This document shows, one piece after another, positions 31,969-41,681 of a stretch of 41,681 nucleotides of DNA. The notes below the pieces were generated by a model, which was not told the origin of the DNA, did not search any database, and saw nothing but the letters and a program-made list of their open reading frames with translations. The DNA comes from Cudoniella acicularis. Its lineage: Eukaryota; Ascomycota; Leotiomycetes; Helotiales; Helotiaceae. Position 1 is the stretch's first letter. Each line of letters begins with the position of its first letter. Location of the stretch: contig JAAMPI010000360.1 of NCBI GenBank assembly GCA_013054445.1, forward strand, positions 1 through 41,681, in the 5' to 3' direction. Made by a program: the position numbers and the translations under genes.

Positions 31969-33457
31969 ATGTCCGACTCAGACGGCGAGTACGTTGCGGA
32001 CGATCTCTCAGACGACGAGGTCCAAGTCTCGACAAGCCATGGCACACGTTCTTCTGGGCCTGCTGCCGGTTCAGGCACGAGGGGCGGGGATACAAATGCA
32101 GGCACGAGTCGAAAACGAGCGGCGTGGGAAGATATCCAGAGGAGTTGGGACACGGTTGTTGAGGGCGCGGATGGGAGTATTAATTCGACTGTGGAGGGGT
32201 TGAGGGAGGCAAGCAAGCGCAAGAGGTATGTCTTTCTCTGAGAGGAACGTGGAAGGCAGGAGCTCACATTTGCTAGGTTACTACGAGATACCACTCCTTT
32301 ACAACGAGGGATTATTCGACATTTAATCCTTATTCTAGACCTTTCCTTTGCAATGGTAGAAAAAGATCTACGCCCAAGTCGATATCTCCTCACCTTACGC
32401 TATGCCTCCGAATTTGTTACCGAGTATTTCGAACAGAACCCCATCTCTCAGATCGGGGTGATTGGTATGCGTGACGGTCTAGCAATACGGATCAGTGACA
32501 TGAGCGGGAACCCAACTGAGCACATCGAGAGGTTAAAAGCATTTCGGGAGCAACAGCCCCAAGGAAACCCAAGTTTACAAAACGCACTTGAGATGAGCAG
32601 AGCCGCCCTGTATCACGCTCCCTCTCATGGAACCCGCGAAATCCTCATCATCTATGGCGCCCTGTTGTCCAGCGATCCAGGCGACATCCACGACACAATT
32701 ACCGCTTTAATTGCAGACAGGATACGCGTTTCCATCGTCGGTCTCGCCGCCCAAGTCGCCATCTGCGCCGAACTCTGCAGCCGCACGAACGCAGGAGATG
32801 ATGGCAACTACCACGTCGCCCTCAATGAGCAGCATTTTCGGGAGCTCGTCATGGCCATAACCACACCCCCCGTGACCCGCACAAAAAAGCAACTCCCAAT
32901 CCAGCCTCCTAATGATGGGTTTCCCCTCTCGAACCCTCGGCGTTGGCAAAACCATGAGTTTTTGCGCTTGTCATAGCAAGCTAAGTAGAGGCGGCTACCT
33001 CTGTTCAAGATGTGATAGCAAGGTATGCAGTCTGCCAGCTGAATGTCCCGCCTGCGGCTTAACACTCATCCTCTCCACCCATCTCGCTCGTTCATACCAC
33101 CACCTCTTCCCCCTTCGAAACTGGATTGAGGTCCCTTGGTCTTTGGCTCGGCAATCCCGCGCCTGCTTCTCCTGCCTTTCTCCTTTCCCAGAAATCCCTT
33201 CTCAACGGATGTTACAAGCGGCTGAGGAGAGCCGGAACGGTGAAAACGGGAAAAGGAAGGAGACTGCAGAGCCGAAGGGAACGAGTGAGAGTGGACGGTA
33301 TGCGTGCGAGGTTTGCGGGAATCATTTCTGCATCGATTGTGATGTTTTCGCGCATGATGTAGCGCATAATTGTCCTGGGTGTCAGAGTGATACGAGGGGG
33401 ATGATAGAGAAAGATGCGGTAGAGAGGGAGGAGAGGGATACGGTTATGGTTAGGTGA
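31969..33457 (+). CDS. SSL1: TFIIH subunit SSL1 (p44), one-base frameshift
   Basis: A core TFIIH subunit that stimulates the XPD/RAD3 helicase in transcription initiation and nucleotide excision repair. Exon 1 is 31969-32225. The intron 32226-32276 has a GTATGT donor and GCTAG acceptor. Exon 2 is 32277-33457. The order is an acidic N-terminus (MSDSDGEYVADDLSDDE), a VWA-like domain from about residue 97 with the DLSFAM motif (residues 107-112), then SQIGVIGMRDGLAIRISDMS, and TREILIIYGALLSSDPGDI. A Cys-rich zinc region (CACHSKLSRGGYLCSRCDSK, CPACGLTLILSTHLARSYHH) is followed by a RING-like C-terminus (YACEVCGNHFCIDCDVFAHD, HNCPGCQSDTRG). Between the VWA and zinc parts the frame shifts +1 at the A6 run 32883-32888. 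With one A fewer, coding continues as TKSNSQSSLLMMGFPSRTLG and gives about 478 residues, the usual family size. Confidence 0.92.
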
Positions 33458-35140
33458 GATAATTATTGCTTCTTTTGTGTTTGGAAAGGGATGGATATAG
33501 GGGGCGTTTGGGCCATCAAAATGAGATGGATGGGTATGGGTGGGTAGGTAGGGGATGCATAGATTGGCGTATTTGTGAAGGCAGAATTTGAGATGAGTTC
33601 ATCTCCAGTCCTTTACCTCTATCTAGTCCCTAGACTCTGATCCTTTTTTCTATCACGAATATAAAGAAAAATGGAAGTCTTCTACTTCTGTAATATTTCT
33701 TAATTTCTCCGCAATTTAAGGATTCTCTTAGTCTTATATTCATCTCAAAGTATCTTTAATAATCACCTATCTCATATGAAGCATTTCAACACTTGAAGCT
33801 ATTGCCAGAGCGCTATTAAAAAGTACTCCAAATTTTTCTTTCATTTCATTTTACATCAACCTTATCTATTTTCTACACTCCATCACATTTCCATTCCATT
33901 CAGTCCTCTTTTGTGATGACCAATCCATCTATACGTTGCTACCGCTCTATATAGACTCTTAATTTGGGTAAGCGACTATTTACTGCGTTGATTATCCCTC
34001 CGCTCTATTTTGTTACTTATCATCGAAAAATACTGTGAGATTATTGAATGAATGGATGAGTGTGTGAGTGTGCGTGTATAGTTAGAAATTTGTATAGGGA
34101 GTTAGAGGATTAGAGGAGAATCGGGGGTTTGGAGGGGAAGAATAAGTCGAGGAAGAGGAAGAAGTTTTCAAATCTCCATTTAACATCCCTTTACTCTCGT
34201 CCCCTCTCCTCTCCCCCCTCCTCCACCTTCACTACCTACCTAAATCACAGTCCTCAAAAATAACACTCACTTCCACAAGCTATATCATTCATTCATTCAC
34301 CCCTAGCTAGCCTCAAATTCCCAATTAGCCGTCCCTGTCTCTAAAACACATAACCCTTTCAACCTTCAAAGAGTCAGAAACCGCACGAGCTTCCTCATCC
34401 CCTCTCCCTTCAACCATCAACCGTTCAATCTCACAAACTCACACATGTAATCTTACAAAACACTCGAGAAAATTACTAATTTAGTAAACAGCTAGCTACT
34501 CATCGAAAATTGCTAATAATTAGACACTCCACAGGTGCCAGGCTAAACCCACTCACTTCATTTCTTCCTCGTAATGTGTCTGTTGCACACAAGAAGATAA
34601 ATATTTGAATTGGGGTGGGTAGCTTCGTGATGCTTATTACTTCCTGATCGATGAACGGTTAAGGAGAGAAGTGGAGAAGAAAGGCATATATGCTACTAAG
34701 CTGTTAGTACTATACAGAATTTGGGTTGTTAAATTATTTTGCAATGCAGAAATCTACAGCGCAAAATACTATTTCGGAGCCTCGAATAATAATCGACGAA
34801 CAACAAGAAAATAACAATAAATCAAATTGCCGTACTGACGAATAAATACGCAGGGGAATAAATTACGAACTTACCAATACCTACTAGGCGAAAGATTCAC
34901 GTCAAGCAGGAGAGCACGGTTAAGTAAAGCGAGTTTCCAAAAAGTTATAATAATAGTGTTTCTGTCTCTCAAGCTGTGCGCGAAAAAAAGAACGCTATGC
35001 AATGGTACCGCTCACTTTACACCCCAATCAAGAACCATTCAATCCCATTCTAAGGCCACCTTCTACCTACCCGGCTGATAAATCCAGCTAATTTGTTTCC
35101 AACGCCGACTCCCATTCGCAAATATCAGACTCACTTACTT
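33458..35140. other. Convergent intergenic region
   Basis: About 1.7 kb between two 3' ends. It is AT-rich with pyrimidine-rich patches (34195-34225). I see no gene, RNA or transposon. Confidence 0.5.
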
Positions 35141-37467
35141 TCAAGGCTCATCTTTATTGGCCCTCGTGTCACCGAATAGATAGCCCGCTTCCAGACAATA
35201 CGCTCCGCCCCCAGCCATTCCCTTCTCACTCCCCCAGCAAACCACACTTGCATCTACGATCCCGCTTAGCACCCCCTCCATCGCGCCTAGAACACCCCAT
35301 CCGATGAAACTTGCTACTAAGCCGACAACGTAGGCATATGCGCTGCCTTTGATTCCTGGCCCTTCGGGGATGGCGATTGAGAGCTGACGGGCAGTGGCAA
35401 CCCAGCCGCCGAAGCCGAGGGCCATGGCCATTATGAAGCGAGTGGCGTGCAGTAAGAGTTTTGCCAACCGGTAAGGGAGGAGAGGGGCGGTCTTGTGGGT
35501 GCGTGAGCTGAAGGACCGAGGTGTGAGTGTTGTAGTTGGTGCTTGTGGAGTGAGGAATGTCATTTGGCTTAAACCCCTCGCGGATGTGTGTAACGGTTGC
35601 GAATGAATTGCGGCGTATGTGAGCGTAAGAGGGTTGGTGAGAGCAGCAATCGGCGTTGGTATGAGAGTGTATGCAAAGATTGAAACGACTCCGATGAGAC
35701 GACGTGGGAGAATTAGAAGAGGAAGGCGGATTAGAAGGGCCAACAACGTAGACAGACAGATCGTTCCGAAGAGAGTCGTAATTGCGTGGATAAATGCCGA
35801 ATTAACTATGTCTCTTGACGTAGGGGCCGGCACCACGTTACGGTGGAAGTACCACTGAGATACAGTGGCTGCTGTAGTCGACCGTTGAATGCCACTTATG
35901 ACCGACAATGTCCAAATGTACATTAGCACAAAATAGACCCCCAACCACCAAGTTGATGTATCGATGATGAAATTTGGGAGACCCGTTGACTGATGGCCTC
36001 CAAGAAAGACCCTGGTGAACATACCCAACCACATCCAGGTCCACGCAACAACAGCACCTAAGGTAGCAAATCCAAGGCCTAGAAGAGCTGGGTTTGCTGC
36101 CAAAATTCTGGAAGCAAATTCCAGAATCCCAACCGCTTTGTGTAGGGAGTGTCGTCCCTTAAATATGGTATATAGCCAAATAAGGGCAAAAATCCCTGGG
36201 ATAAATGAAAGCCAACGCATGGCCTTATCCTGTAGACTTGTTCCTCCGGTCTGTCCCTTGTAACTCGAAATCAGAGGATACAGTGAGAAGGAGATTAGTA
36301 TCACTGGTACCGCCAGTAATATTAAATGCACCAATGGTCTCACGAATGATCGCAGCAGCGCAAGCCATAGAAGGGATACGAATATTGACACCACAGTATC
36401 AACTGCAAATAAGTGAAATGAGGCGCGTAGAGTAGTATAAATCGTGTCGCCGAGATTTCCCTGGGCTGTGGTATGGAGGAAGACGAGGAAGAAGGTGGCG
36501 AAAAGGCCTCCAAGGCATATGAGGTATAATGATCCCCAGAAAACATCATGTTTGGGAGCCTCCCCAAGAGTTGTCGCTATCGTTGCTGGAACAGTTTCTA
36601 CCGAACTAGGGGGCGGTGGTACGGCTGTTTGTCTACCAAACCCAGCCTCTATGTCTCGAGGCATACGGCTTGAATCCGTAGGTAACCTGATAGGTCCGGT
36701 TTTAGGTGTTGATCGAAAGGTTTGGAATGCTGGTGGACTATCATCGGGTTGCAGTTCAATGGCCAGGTCATCTGGCGGGTCACTGTCCTCAATGGTAGAT
36801 TCAAGGCCAACATCGACCATGCGGTCCTTCCCCTTGCTGCTCCCCTCACTCATAGGTTGTAAATGGTCTTCGGCATCAAGCTCTTCTCCTACCGTCTCAG
36901 GTGTCCGGCCACGGCCCCTTGTGCTCTGTCCACCACCATTCCAACTACTTTTGATTCCTCTTCCACGTCCCCTATCCTCTATTGCTCTCCCGTCGTGCTC
37001 TTTGCTTTCTTCAATGGAGGCGTTACTCCCCTCGTGCTCGGTTTCCTCACTTTCTTCTAATCGTGTAGGGGCGAAAACACGCCGTGATCTTTGCAGGGCG
37101 AAGAAATCTGCCGTTTCCCTTTCCCGCTCCTCCTCGTCATCTTCTTCCCGAAATTCATCAAGCGCACTATGAAATAATGGTGCATCTGGAGCTGCTGAGT
37201 ACCGGGAAGTGAAGTTGAAGTTGGACAGGTGAGAGGCTGACTGGTATGGATTTCCCAGCCGTTGGGGATAACCCCGTGAATGATTCCGTAAAGGTTGATT
37301 CGAGCGGCGGTATCGATCGTTAGGATTTCGAGGAGGGTCAGTGTTCTCGGGTTGGACGAAGTTGGAGAAACGGGACTGTGATTGTGCTAGAAAACGAGAA
37401 GCATCTAGGGAAGTTAGGAGATCTGACTTTGGAAGATAACTTGCAGAGACTCACACTCTGAGAACAT
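35141..37467 (-). CDS. Choline-transporter-like (CTL/PNS1) membrane protein
   Basis: Two exons on the minus strand. A 13-nt first exon (37467-37455, ATGTTCTCAGAGT) and an intron 37454-37387 (GTGAGT donor, CTAAC branch, TTCTAG acceptor) precede exon 2, 37386-35141. This gives 752 residues starting MFSESQSQSRFSNFVQPEN. The first about 285 residues are polar and disordered, with an acidic/Arg run (REEDDEEERERE) and RGRGRGIK. The membrane part has about 10 or more helices, beginning WGSLYLICLGGLFATFFLVF, and resembles the CTL family (Pfam Choline_transpo). The block SQWYFHRNVVPAP is a CTL hallmark. The conserved end YAYVVGLVASFIGWGVLG is also present. Yeast PNS1 is in this family, but its transport role is unproven. 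An internal ATG at 36853 would give 570 residues and drop most of the N-terminus. The upstream frame is open and coding-like, so I prefer the long form. Confidence 0.85.
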
Positions 37468-38350
37468 CTCGAAGACCCAGCGCCTGGTGGTGAGAAGATG
37501 GAAAACAAGAAGGCACCAGAGTAGGAGGAGTGCCTGATAACGGCTGACCGCCTGGATGAGTCCCTTTGCTCTTCAGGCGCGGGGAGCTTCTTTGTTTCCG
37601 CCAGCACTTTGCGTGGCAGCGTCACAGAGCAATAATATTTTAATTCAGAACGAATTTGTTCCCGAAAGCTTCCAAGATGGTGATATGGTTGTCAGTGGTG
37701 TTGTATTGACGGCGTAAGGGAATGGTGGATGATCAAGGTACCGTGCAGCACTCCGTACCGGCACTACTCGCTATCAGTCATTGCCGGCGATATCGCCAGG
37801 CAACCCCGACGTTGCGAATCACAAGGAAAACAATGCCTCTCATTCTCTAACAGCAACAAGGCAGCATACATAACACGCCAAAAGTATGCTACCAGTGCTC
37901 ATGCGATACGGTTTTTCCCTCTCCGAAACACTTTTATGAGCATATGTCTGTAGTGCTCGTGCCCTCAGCGGCGGATTAGCGTATGCATCTGCTTCAATCG
38001 CTGCCATCCGCGTGTTGACTGACAGCCTTGCTTTCCGCCTCATGATGTCTACCGCGGCCCACTAGCGAATTAGACCCACGAAAACAAAAAACACACGAGA
38101 CAGACCAGCAATCAAGCACTCAAGCATCATTAGAGAGAGAGGAGAAAAAAAGAATTCATTTCTGGCCTCTATCCGCTACCACTTCTAATTCCCCTCATCT
38201 CCATCTTATCCTCACTCTCTTGCACGATTCGCCAACCCACTCTTTCATCCAAAGTCATTTTCGGGTTCCTGCGCCACAGCGCCCCTGCTCAACTTCGCTC
38301 CCGCGAGATCCTCTCCCACGTCGCGTGCTCTTCTCAACATCAATAATCTA
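37468..38350. other. Divergent promoter region, CTL protein and Rab
   Basis: About 880 bp between two divergent genes. A CT-rich leader (38160-38260) precedes the Rab start. No supported gene. Confidence 0.5.
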
Positions 38351-39115
38351 ATGGCGTCGCTATCATGGGACTTCATTGCCAAGCTTGTTTGCATTGGTGA
38401 CTCCGGAACAGGCAAATCGAGTCTTACAATACGACTTTGCGAAGGTCGCTTTTCTCCTCATCACGACGTAACTATCGGCGTTGAATTTGGCTCTCGAATC
38501 GTTCCAGTTGGGCCGCCCAACACAAAACCGCTCATACTCAAACCAGAAATCTCTCGAAATGCCGACATCTCTAATGGATTACCCGAGCCTCCTCGTGCAG
38601 AGCCAGAGGTGGAACAGAAGCACATGAAATTGAGTTTATGGGATACCGCCGGTCAGGAAACCTACAAGAGTGTGACAAGGAGCTATTTTCGTGGAGCCTC
38701 TGGAGCGCTACTCGTCTTCGACATCTCCCGAAGACCTACCTTTGCCCATGTTCAAGACTGGCTCAATGATTTGAGGCAGATCGCGGAGCCAGATATTGTG
38801 GTGGTCTTAGTTGGCAACAAGAGTGATTTGACGACTGGGAACGAGAATAAACGAGAGGTTACCAAAGAAGAGGCTGAAGATTGGGCAAAGAAGAATGGTG
38901 TCTTGGAATACGTGGAAACGAGTGCGAAGAGTGGGGAGGGCGTTGAGATGGCCTTTGGAAGGGTAGCGGAAAGGATATACCAGAATATCGAGGCCGGCAA
39001 ATACGACTTAAATGATAGGCGGTCGGGTGTGAAAGGGCCTGGTTCTGGCGCAAATAGGGGAAGCGTGAAATTGGGTGCGCCAGCGAAGGGTGGATGGGGA
39101 GGAGGATGCTGTTGA
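38351..39115 (+). CDS. Rab GTPase, Rab4/Ypt4-like
   Basis: A small GTPase of membrane traffic, single exon, 254 residues. G-motifs: GDSGTGKS (16-23), Thr41 in switch I (HDVTIGVEFGSRI), DTAGQE (98-103), NKSD (156-159) and ETSAKS (189-194). The C-terminus GGWGGGCC carries a double-cysteine prenylation site for geranylgeranylation. Between beta2 and beta3, residues about 55-91, there is an extra 35-residue Pro/Glu-rich segment (PRAEPEVEQKHMK at its end). Canonical Rabs have only a short turn there. The insert is in frame and has no convincing splice borders, so it is likely real protein. The closest resemblance is to Rab2/Rab4/Rab14-type GTPases, and fungal Ypt4 by family knowledge. Endosomal recycling is a plausible role but not shown. 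Confidence 0.9.
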   Translation: MASLSWDFIAKLVCIGDSGTGKSSLTIRLCEGRFSPHHDVTIGVEFGSRIVPVGPPNTKPLILKPEISRNADISNGLPEPPRAEPEVEQKHMKLSLWDTAGQETYKSVTRSYFRGASGALLVFDISRRPTFAHVQDWLNDLRQIAEPDIVVVLVGNKSDLTTGNENKREVTKEEAEDWAKKNGVLEYVETSAKSGEGVEMAFGRVAERIYQNIEAGKYDLNDRRSGVKGPGSGANRGSVKLGAPAKGGWGGGCC

Positions 39116-39971
39116 TGTGGTCAGATTCTTGTTGATTGTATATCACTTGGGACAGCTTTGCATCGACGGCGTCGGGAGCATGTTAGATACACCATGAGCA
39201 TTGGAAAGGCGTTGCGGGTAGCGGTTGGTTCTTTCTTGAGAAGAGTTGGGAGTAAAAAACCCTAAGATTTTATTAATTCAAGGCGTTTGTGGATGTACTC
39301 ATCCATGAATTTGAACATAGTGGAATTAAAGCTATCTTGGTACTTGTCTAACTGTGAGATCTTATCAGATAATCAGAAAAGCAAGCCTAGGTAGGTCACC
39401 AAAGCAGATACCTTCTTACTAAATCACGAATATGAATACCCTGCACGGAAACTCCGGTTATTGCGTGGTCCATGCACAGATGGCACATTCAAACAATAAA
39501 TATCCTAAAGAGGAATACACTGAGTAAAAACTGCGTCATCAGGTCACAAAGAAAGTGCGACATTTGTGCTATCACAAGCTGAATTGCGGCGGTCGGCGGT
39601 GGAGGCTAAGTAAAGGTGGCTGAAGCCGATTACGATTGCAGCGATACCCGACGCTGCGGAATCTGCGGCGTATGCCCCTGCAGAGACCGAGGGGCAATAC
39701 AGGTAAAATCGATTCGAGGTGATTCCATTCGGAGTATCTGGCGGCCGGTTTCACGGATCTTCTTTAATTTAAATACAAACAAGCACATAACAGCTTCCCC
39801 TCTTTTTCTTCGCCCTATTCGCTTTTACATTCTGAGAAAAATTGGTTGTTGGTTTTAAGCTTCGAAATCAAGAGAGCTCGAAGCTACTTACTACTTGAAT
39901 AACCCCACTTCACGTCTCAGGCCGCGACGCATCACAACACCATCATCACACATTTACAATCAACCACAGCG
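39116..39971. other. Intergenic between Rab and WW-domain genes
   Basis: About 860 bp. No supported gene. The part near 39900-39970 is CA-rich leader-like sequence before the WW-domain gene. Confidence 0.5.
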
Positions 39972-40983
39972 ATGAGCGATTTCGCGCCTCCGAGCGGTCC
40001 GCCGCCGCCAAAAGTACCGGAAGGATGGAAACCAGTTTGGAATTCCGAATATAAAGAATGGTTTGTTCCCTTCGTTTCCTTACCCCTCATATCATCGCCA
40101 CCACCTACCTAGAAGTTTAACTCATGCAAAAATAGGTTCTACGTAAACATCTACACCAAGAAATCCCAATGGGACAGACCAACTGAACCAATCTACCCCT
40201 CATCAAACAATGTCGAAGAAGCACCACCTGGTCCACCACCTAGTTACACTGGCGGCAACAGCGCTCCTACGGACACAAAAGCAAACCCGTATGATAATAT
40301 GAGGACTAGCGGTCCATCGAATACCCTTGAGTCTGATGCCGCGATGGCAGCACGATTACAAGCTGAAGAAGATGCTCGAGCTTCGTCTTCGATGAGTAAC
40401 CGGAATGCGCAACAGGATTACATGAATACGCCACTGCCTCCGCAACAGCAGGGTAGCTATCAGGATGTGTCGCAGCAAAGGGACGGGAAGAAATCGGGTG
40501 GTTTCCTTGGAAAGCTGCTGGGTAAGGCGAGTGGGAGTTCTAGCAGGCCATATGGTCAACAACAACCTTATGGAGGAGGCTATCCACAGCAGCAATATGG
40601 TGGTTACCCGCAGCAGAACTACCAGCAGTATCCGCAGCAGGGTTATGGCCAGCCAGCCTATGGAGGCGGTTATGGTGGTGGATATGGCGGTGGCTACCAG
40701 CAAGAAGCACCGGCTAAGAAGCACGGAATCGGAACAGCGGGTGGTGCTGCGCTGGGCCTTGGTGCTGGTTTGGTCGGTGGTATGCTCCTCGAAGATGTTA
40801 TTGAACACCATGATCAAAATGAATACGATCAAGGTTATGGTAAGTCCTACCTCTTCTCTCCCTCTTGAGAAGTTGCAATGTGCTGATTCTTGTGTAGAAA
40901 ATGGGCAGATGCAAGACCAAGGAGGCTTTGATAACGGCGGGGGATTTGACGATGGTGGTGGATTCAATGATGGCGGGTTTTAG
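39972..40983 (+). CDS. WW-domain protein, WWM1-like
   Basis: Three exons: 39972-40060, 40136-40839 and 40898-40983, with phases agreeing, 292 residues. The introns have GTTTGT...AATAG and GTAAGT...TGTAG borders. A single WW domain spans about residues 15-48 (KVPEGWKPVWNSEYKEWFYV, then KKSQWDRPTEP), with the two signature tryptophans at 19 and 42. The first intron interrupts Trp30. WW domains bind Pro-rich ligands. The next part is PPGPPPSYTGG, itself a PPxY-like ligand motif. A Gln/Gly/Tyr-rich prion-like region follows (PQQQYGGYPQQNYQQYPQQG), then a Gly-Ala hydrophobic stretch (GGAALGLGAGLVGGMLLEDV). The tail is Asp/Gly/Phe-rich (FDNGGGFDDGGGFNDGGF). Yeast Wwm1, with the same layout, interacts with metacaspase Mca1. 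That role here is inferred only. Confidence 0.85.
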
Positions 40984-41681
40984 GAAGAGAATAGGGTTGT
41001 TGGGGTTAAATAGGGAGGAGAGTACATAAGGTGACGGACGAGAATGATTTCCACGACTTTCTTTGAATCGAGCTACACTTATGGGACTTCGGAGGCAGGC
41101 AGACTGTATCTACTTCATCGCTGACTTTAGCTTAATGCTAGCTCGTTGATCTCACGCTTTTGCTCTCCTCTCCTGATCTTAATACCCAATTTTAACGGGA
41201 AATGCAAGTGTAATTGAAACCCAATAGTGGAAAGAAAGTACCGTCTCAATAATAAAAATTGAATTCTATGTTCATGCCAGAGATAAGCCGCTTGAAGAAG
41301 TCTCTAGACCGTAGTGCCCTTAAGAGACAGAAAACTGAAAATTGAAATTGGAATTGGAATTTGAAATAGGGATTTTAAAGTTAAACTTGTCCATACTAGT
41401 GGCTGGAGGGGGATTATACTTGTCGTATTGGGTATATAGGTATCTATCAAGAATAAAGAACCAAGGGTCTTGCACATTTTACACTTATTCTTCTCACTCT
41501 TGAAAGCACTTCAATACTATACCTTCAAGACCCATGCCAAAAAAAAACGCCTTCCCTTCCCTTCAATGCTTTAAACTAGAATTTCTATTCTTCTCTACCT
41601 TATGATGGATTTTCTTAATAAACTTACAAACCCCTCTTCCTTTATCCTTTCCTTTATTTCCCACCAAACAATTCAGTTCAA
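40984..41681. other. Right-edge intergenic sequence
   Basis: About 700 bp after the WW-domain gene. It has short AT-rich direct repeats near 41335-41370 (GAAATTGGAATTGGAATTTG). No supported gene. Confidence 0.45.

Noticed and set aside
20310..33457. Functional cell-wall/secretion cluster (PMT4, sugar transporter, CHS7)
   Set aside because: Genes are on both strands, widely spaced and mixed with SSL1; no shared regulation is visible and chance adjacency is sufficient.
36444..37172. 242-codon Ser-rich plus-strand frame
   Set aside because: Antisense shadow of the acidic/Arg-rich N-terminus of the CTL protein.
40356..40967. 203-codon minus-strand frame under the WW-domain gene
   Set aside because: Antisense shadow of the Gln/Gly/Tyr repeat region.
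1..41681. tRNA genes, CRISPR arrays, transposon ends or viral genes
   Set aside because: By eye I found no B-box-containing cloverleaf, regular spacer arrays, terminal repeats with transposase or reverse transcriptase motifs, or viral domains. A tRNAscan and repeat search would be decisive.

Overview
This window is nuclear DNA of a filamentous ascomycete (Pezizomycotina). The genes are widely spaced and carry short introns of 40-100 nt with GTAAGT/GTGAGT-type donors, CTAAC/CTGAC branch sites and C/TAG acceptors. Most predicted proteins match conserved fungal families. The resemblance of several of them to Leotiomycete (Helotiales) orthologues is my impression from memory and was not tested.

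Layout, left to right: (1) minus, the 5' end of a probable SNT1-like SANT/Myb corepressor gene, running off the left edge; (2) plus, a small broken orphan reading frame head-to-head with it; (3) plus, deoxyhypusine synthase; (4) minus, a small broken gene; (5) minus, an unrecognised Arg/Asn-rich protein built of about 30-residue repeats, frameshifted; (6) plus, the spliceosomal cyclophilin CWC27; (7) plus, heat shock factor HSF1, frameshifted; (8) plus, a 1599-residue low-complexity protein I do not recognise; (9) minus, the protein O-mannosyltransferase PMT4; (10) minus, a major-facilitator sugar transporter with an odd 5' end; (11) a degenerate pyrimidine-rich minisatellite; (12) plus, the chitin-synthase export chaperone CHS7; (13) plus, TFIIH subunit SSL1/p44, frameshifted; (14) minus, a choline-transporter-like (CTL/PNS1) membrane protein; (15) plus, a Rab4/Ypt4-type GTPase; (16) plus, a small WW-domain protein (WWM1-like).

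The genes are a normal eukaryotic mix and do not form a cluster or operon. Several act in the secretory and cell-wall route (PMT4, CHS7, the Rab, the CTL protein), and others in gene expression (SNT1, HSF1, SSL1, CWC27, deoxyhypusine synthase). I see no secondary-metabolite cluster, CRISPR array, intact transposon, viral insert or RNA gene. No convincing new multi-gene system was found.

The most useful observations are a start codon apparently assembled by splicing (AT|G) in the SNT1-like gene; repeated one-base frameshifts, mostly +1 and mostly in homopolymers, in otherwise well-preserved genes, which points to sequence error or recent decay; a GC-AG intron in the sugar transporter; a 30-residue repeat protein; and a large orphan protein with a duplicated Arg-Gly-Gly-Gly-Cys motif.
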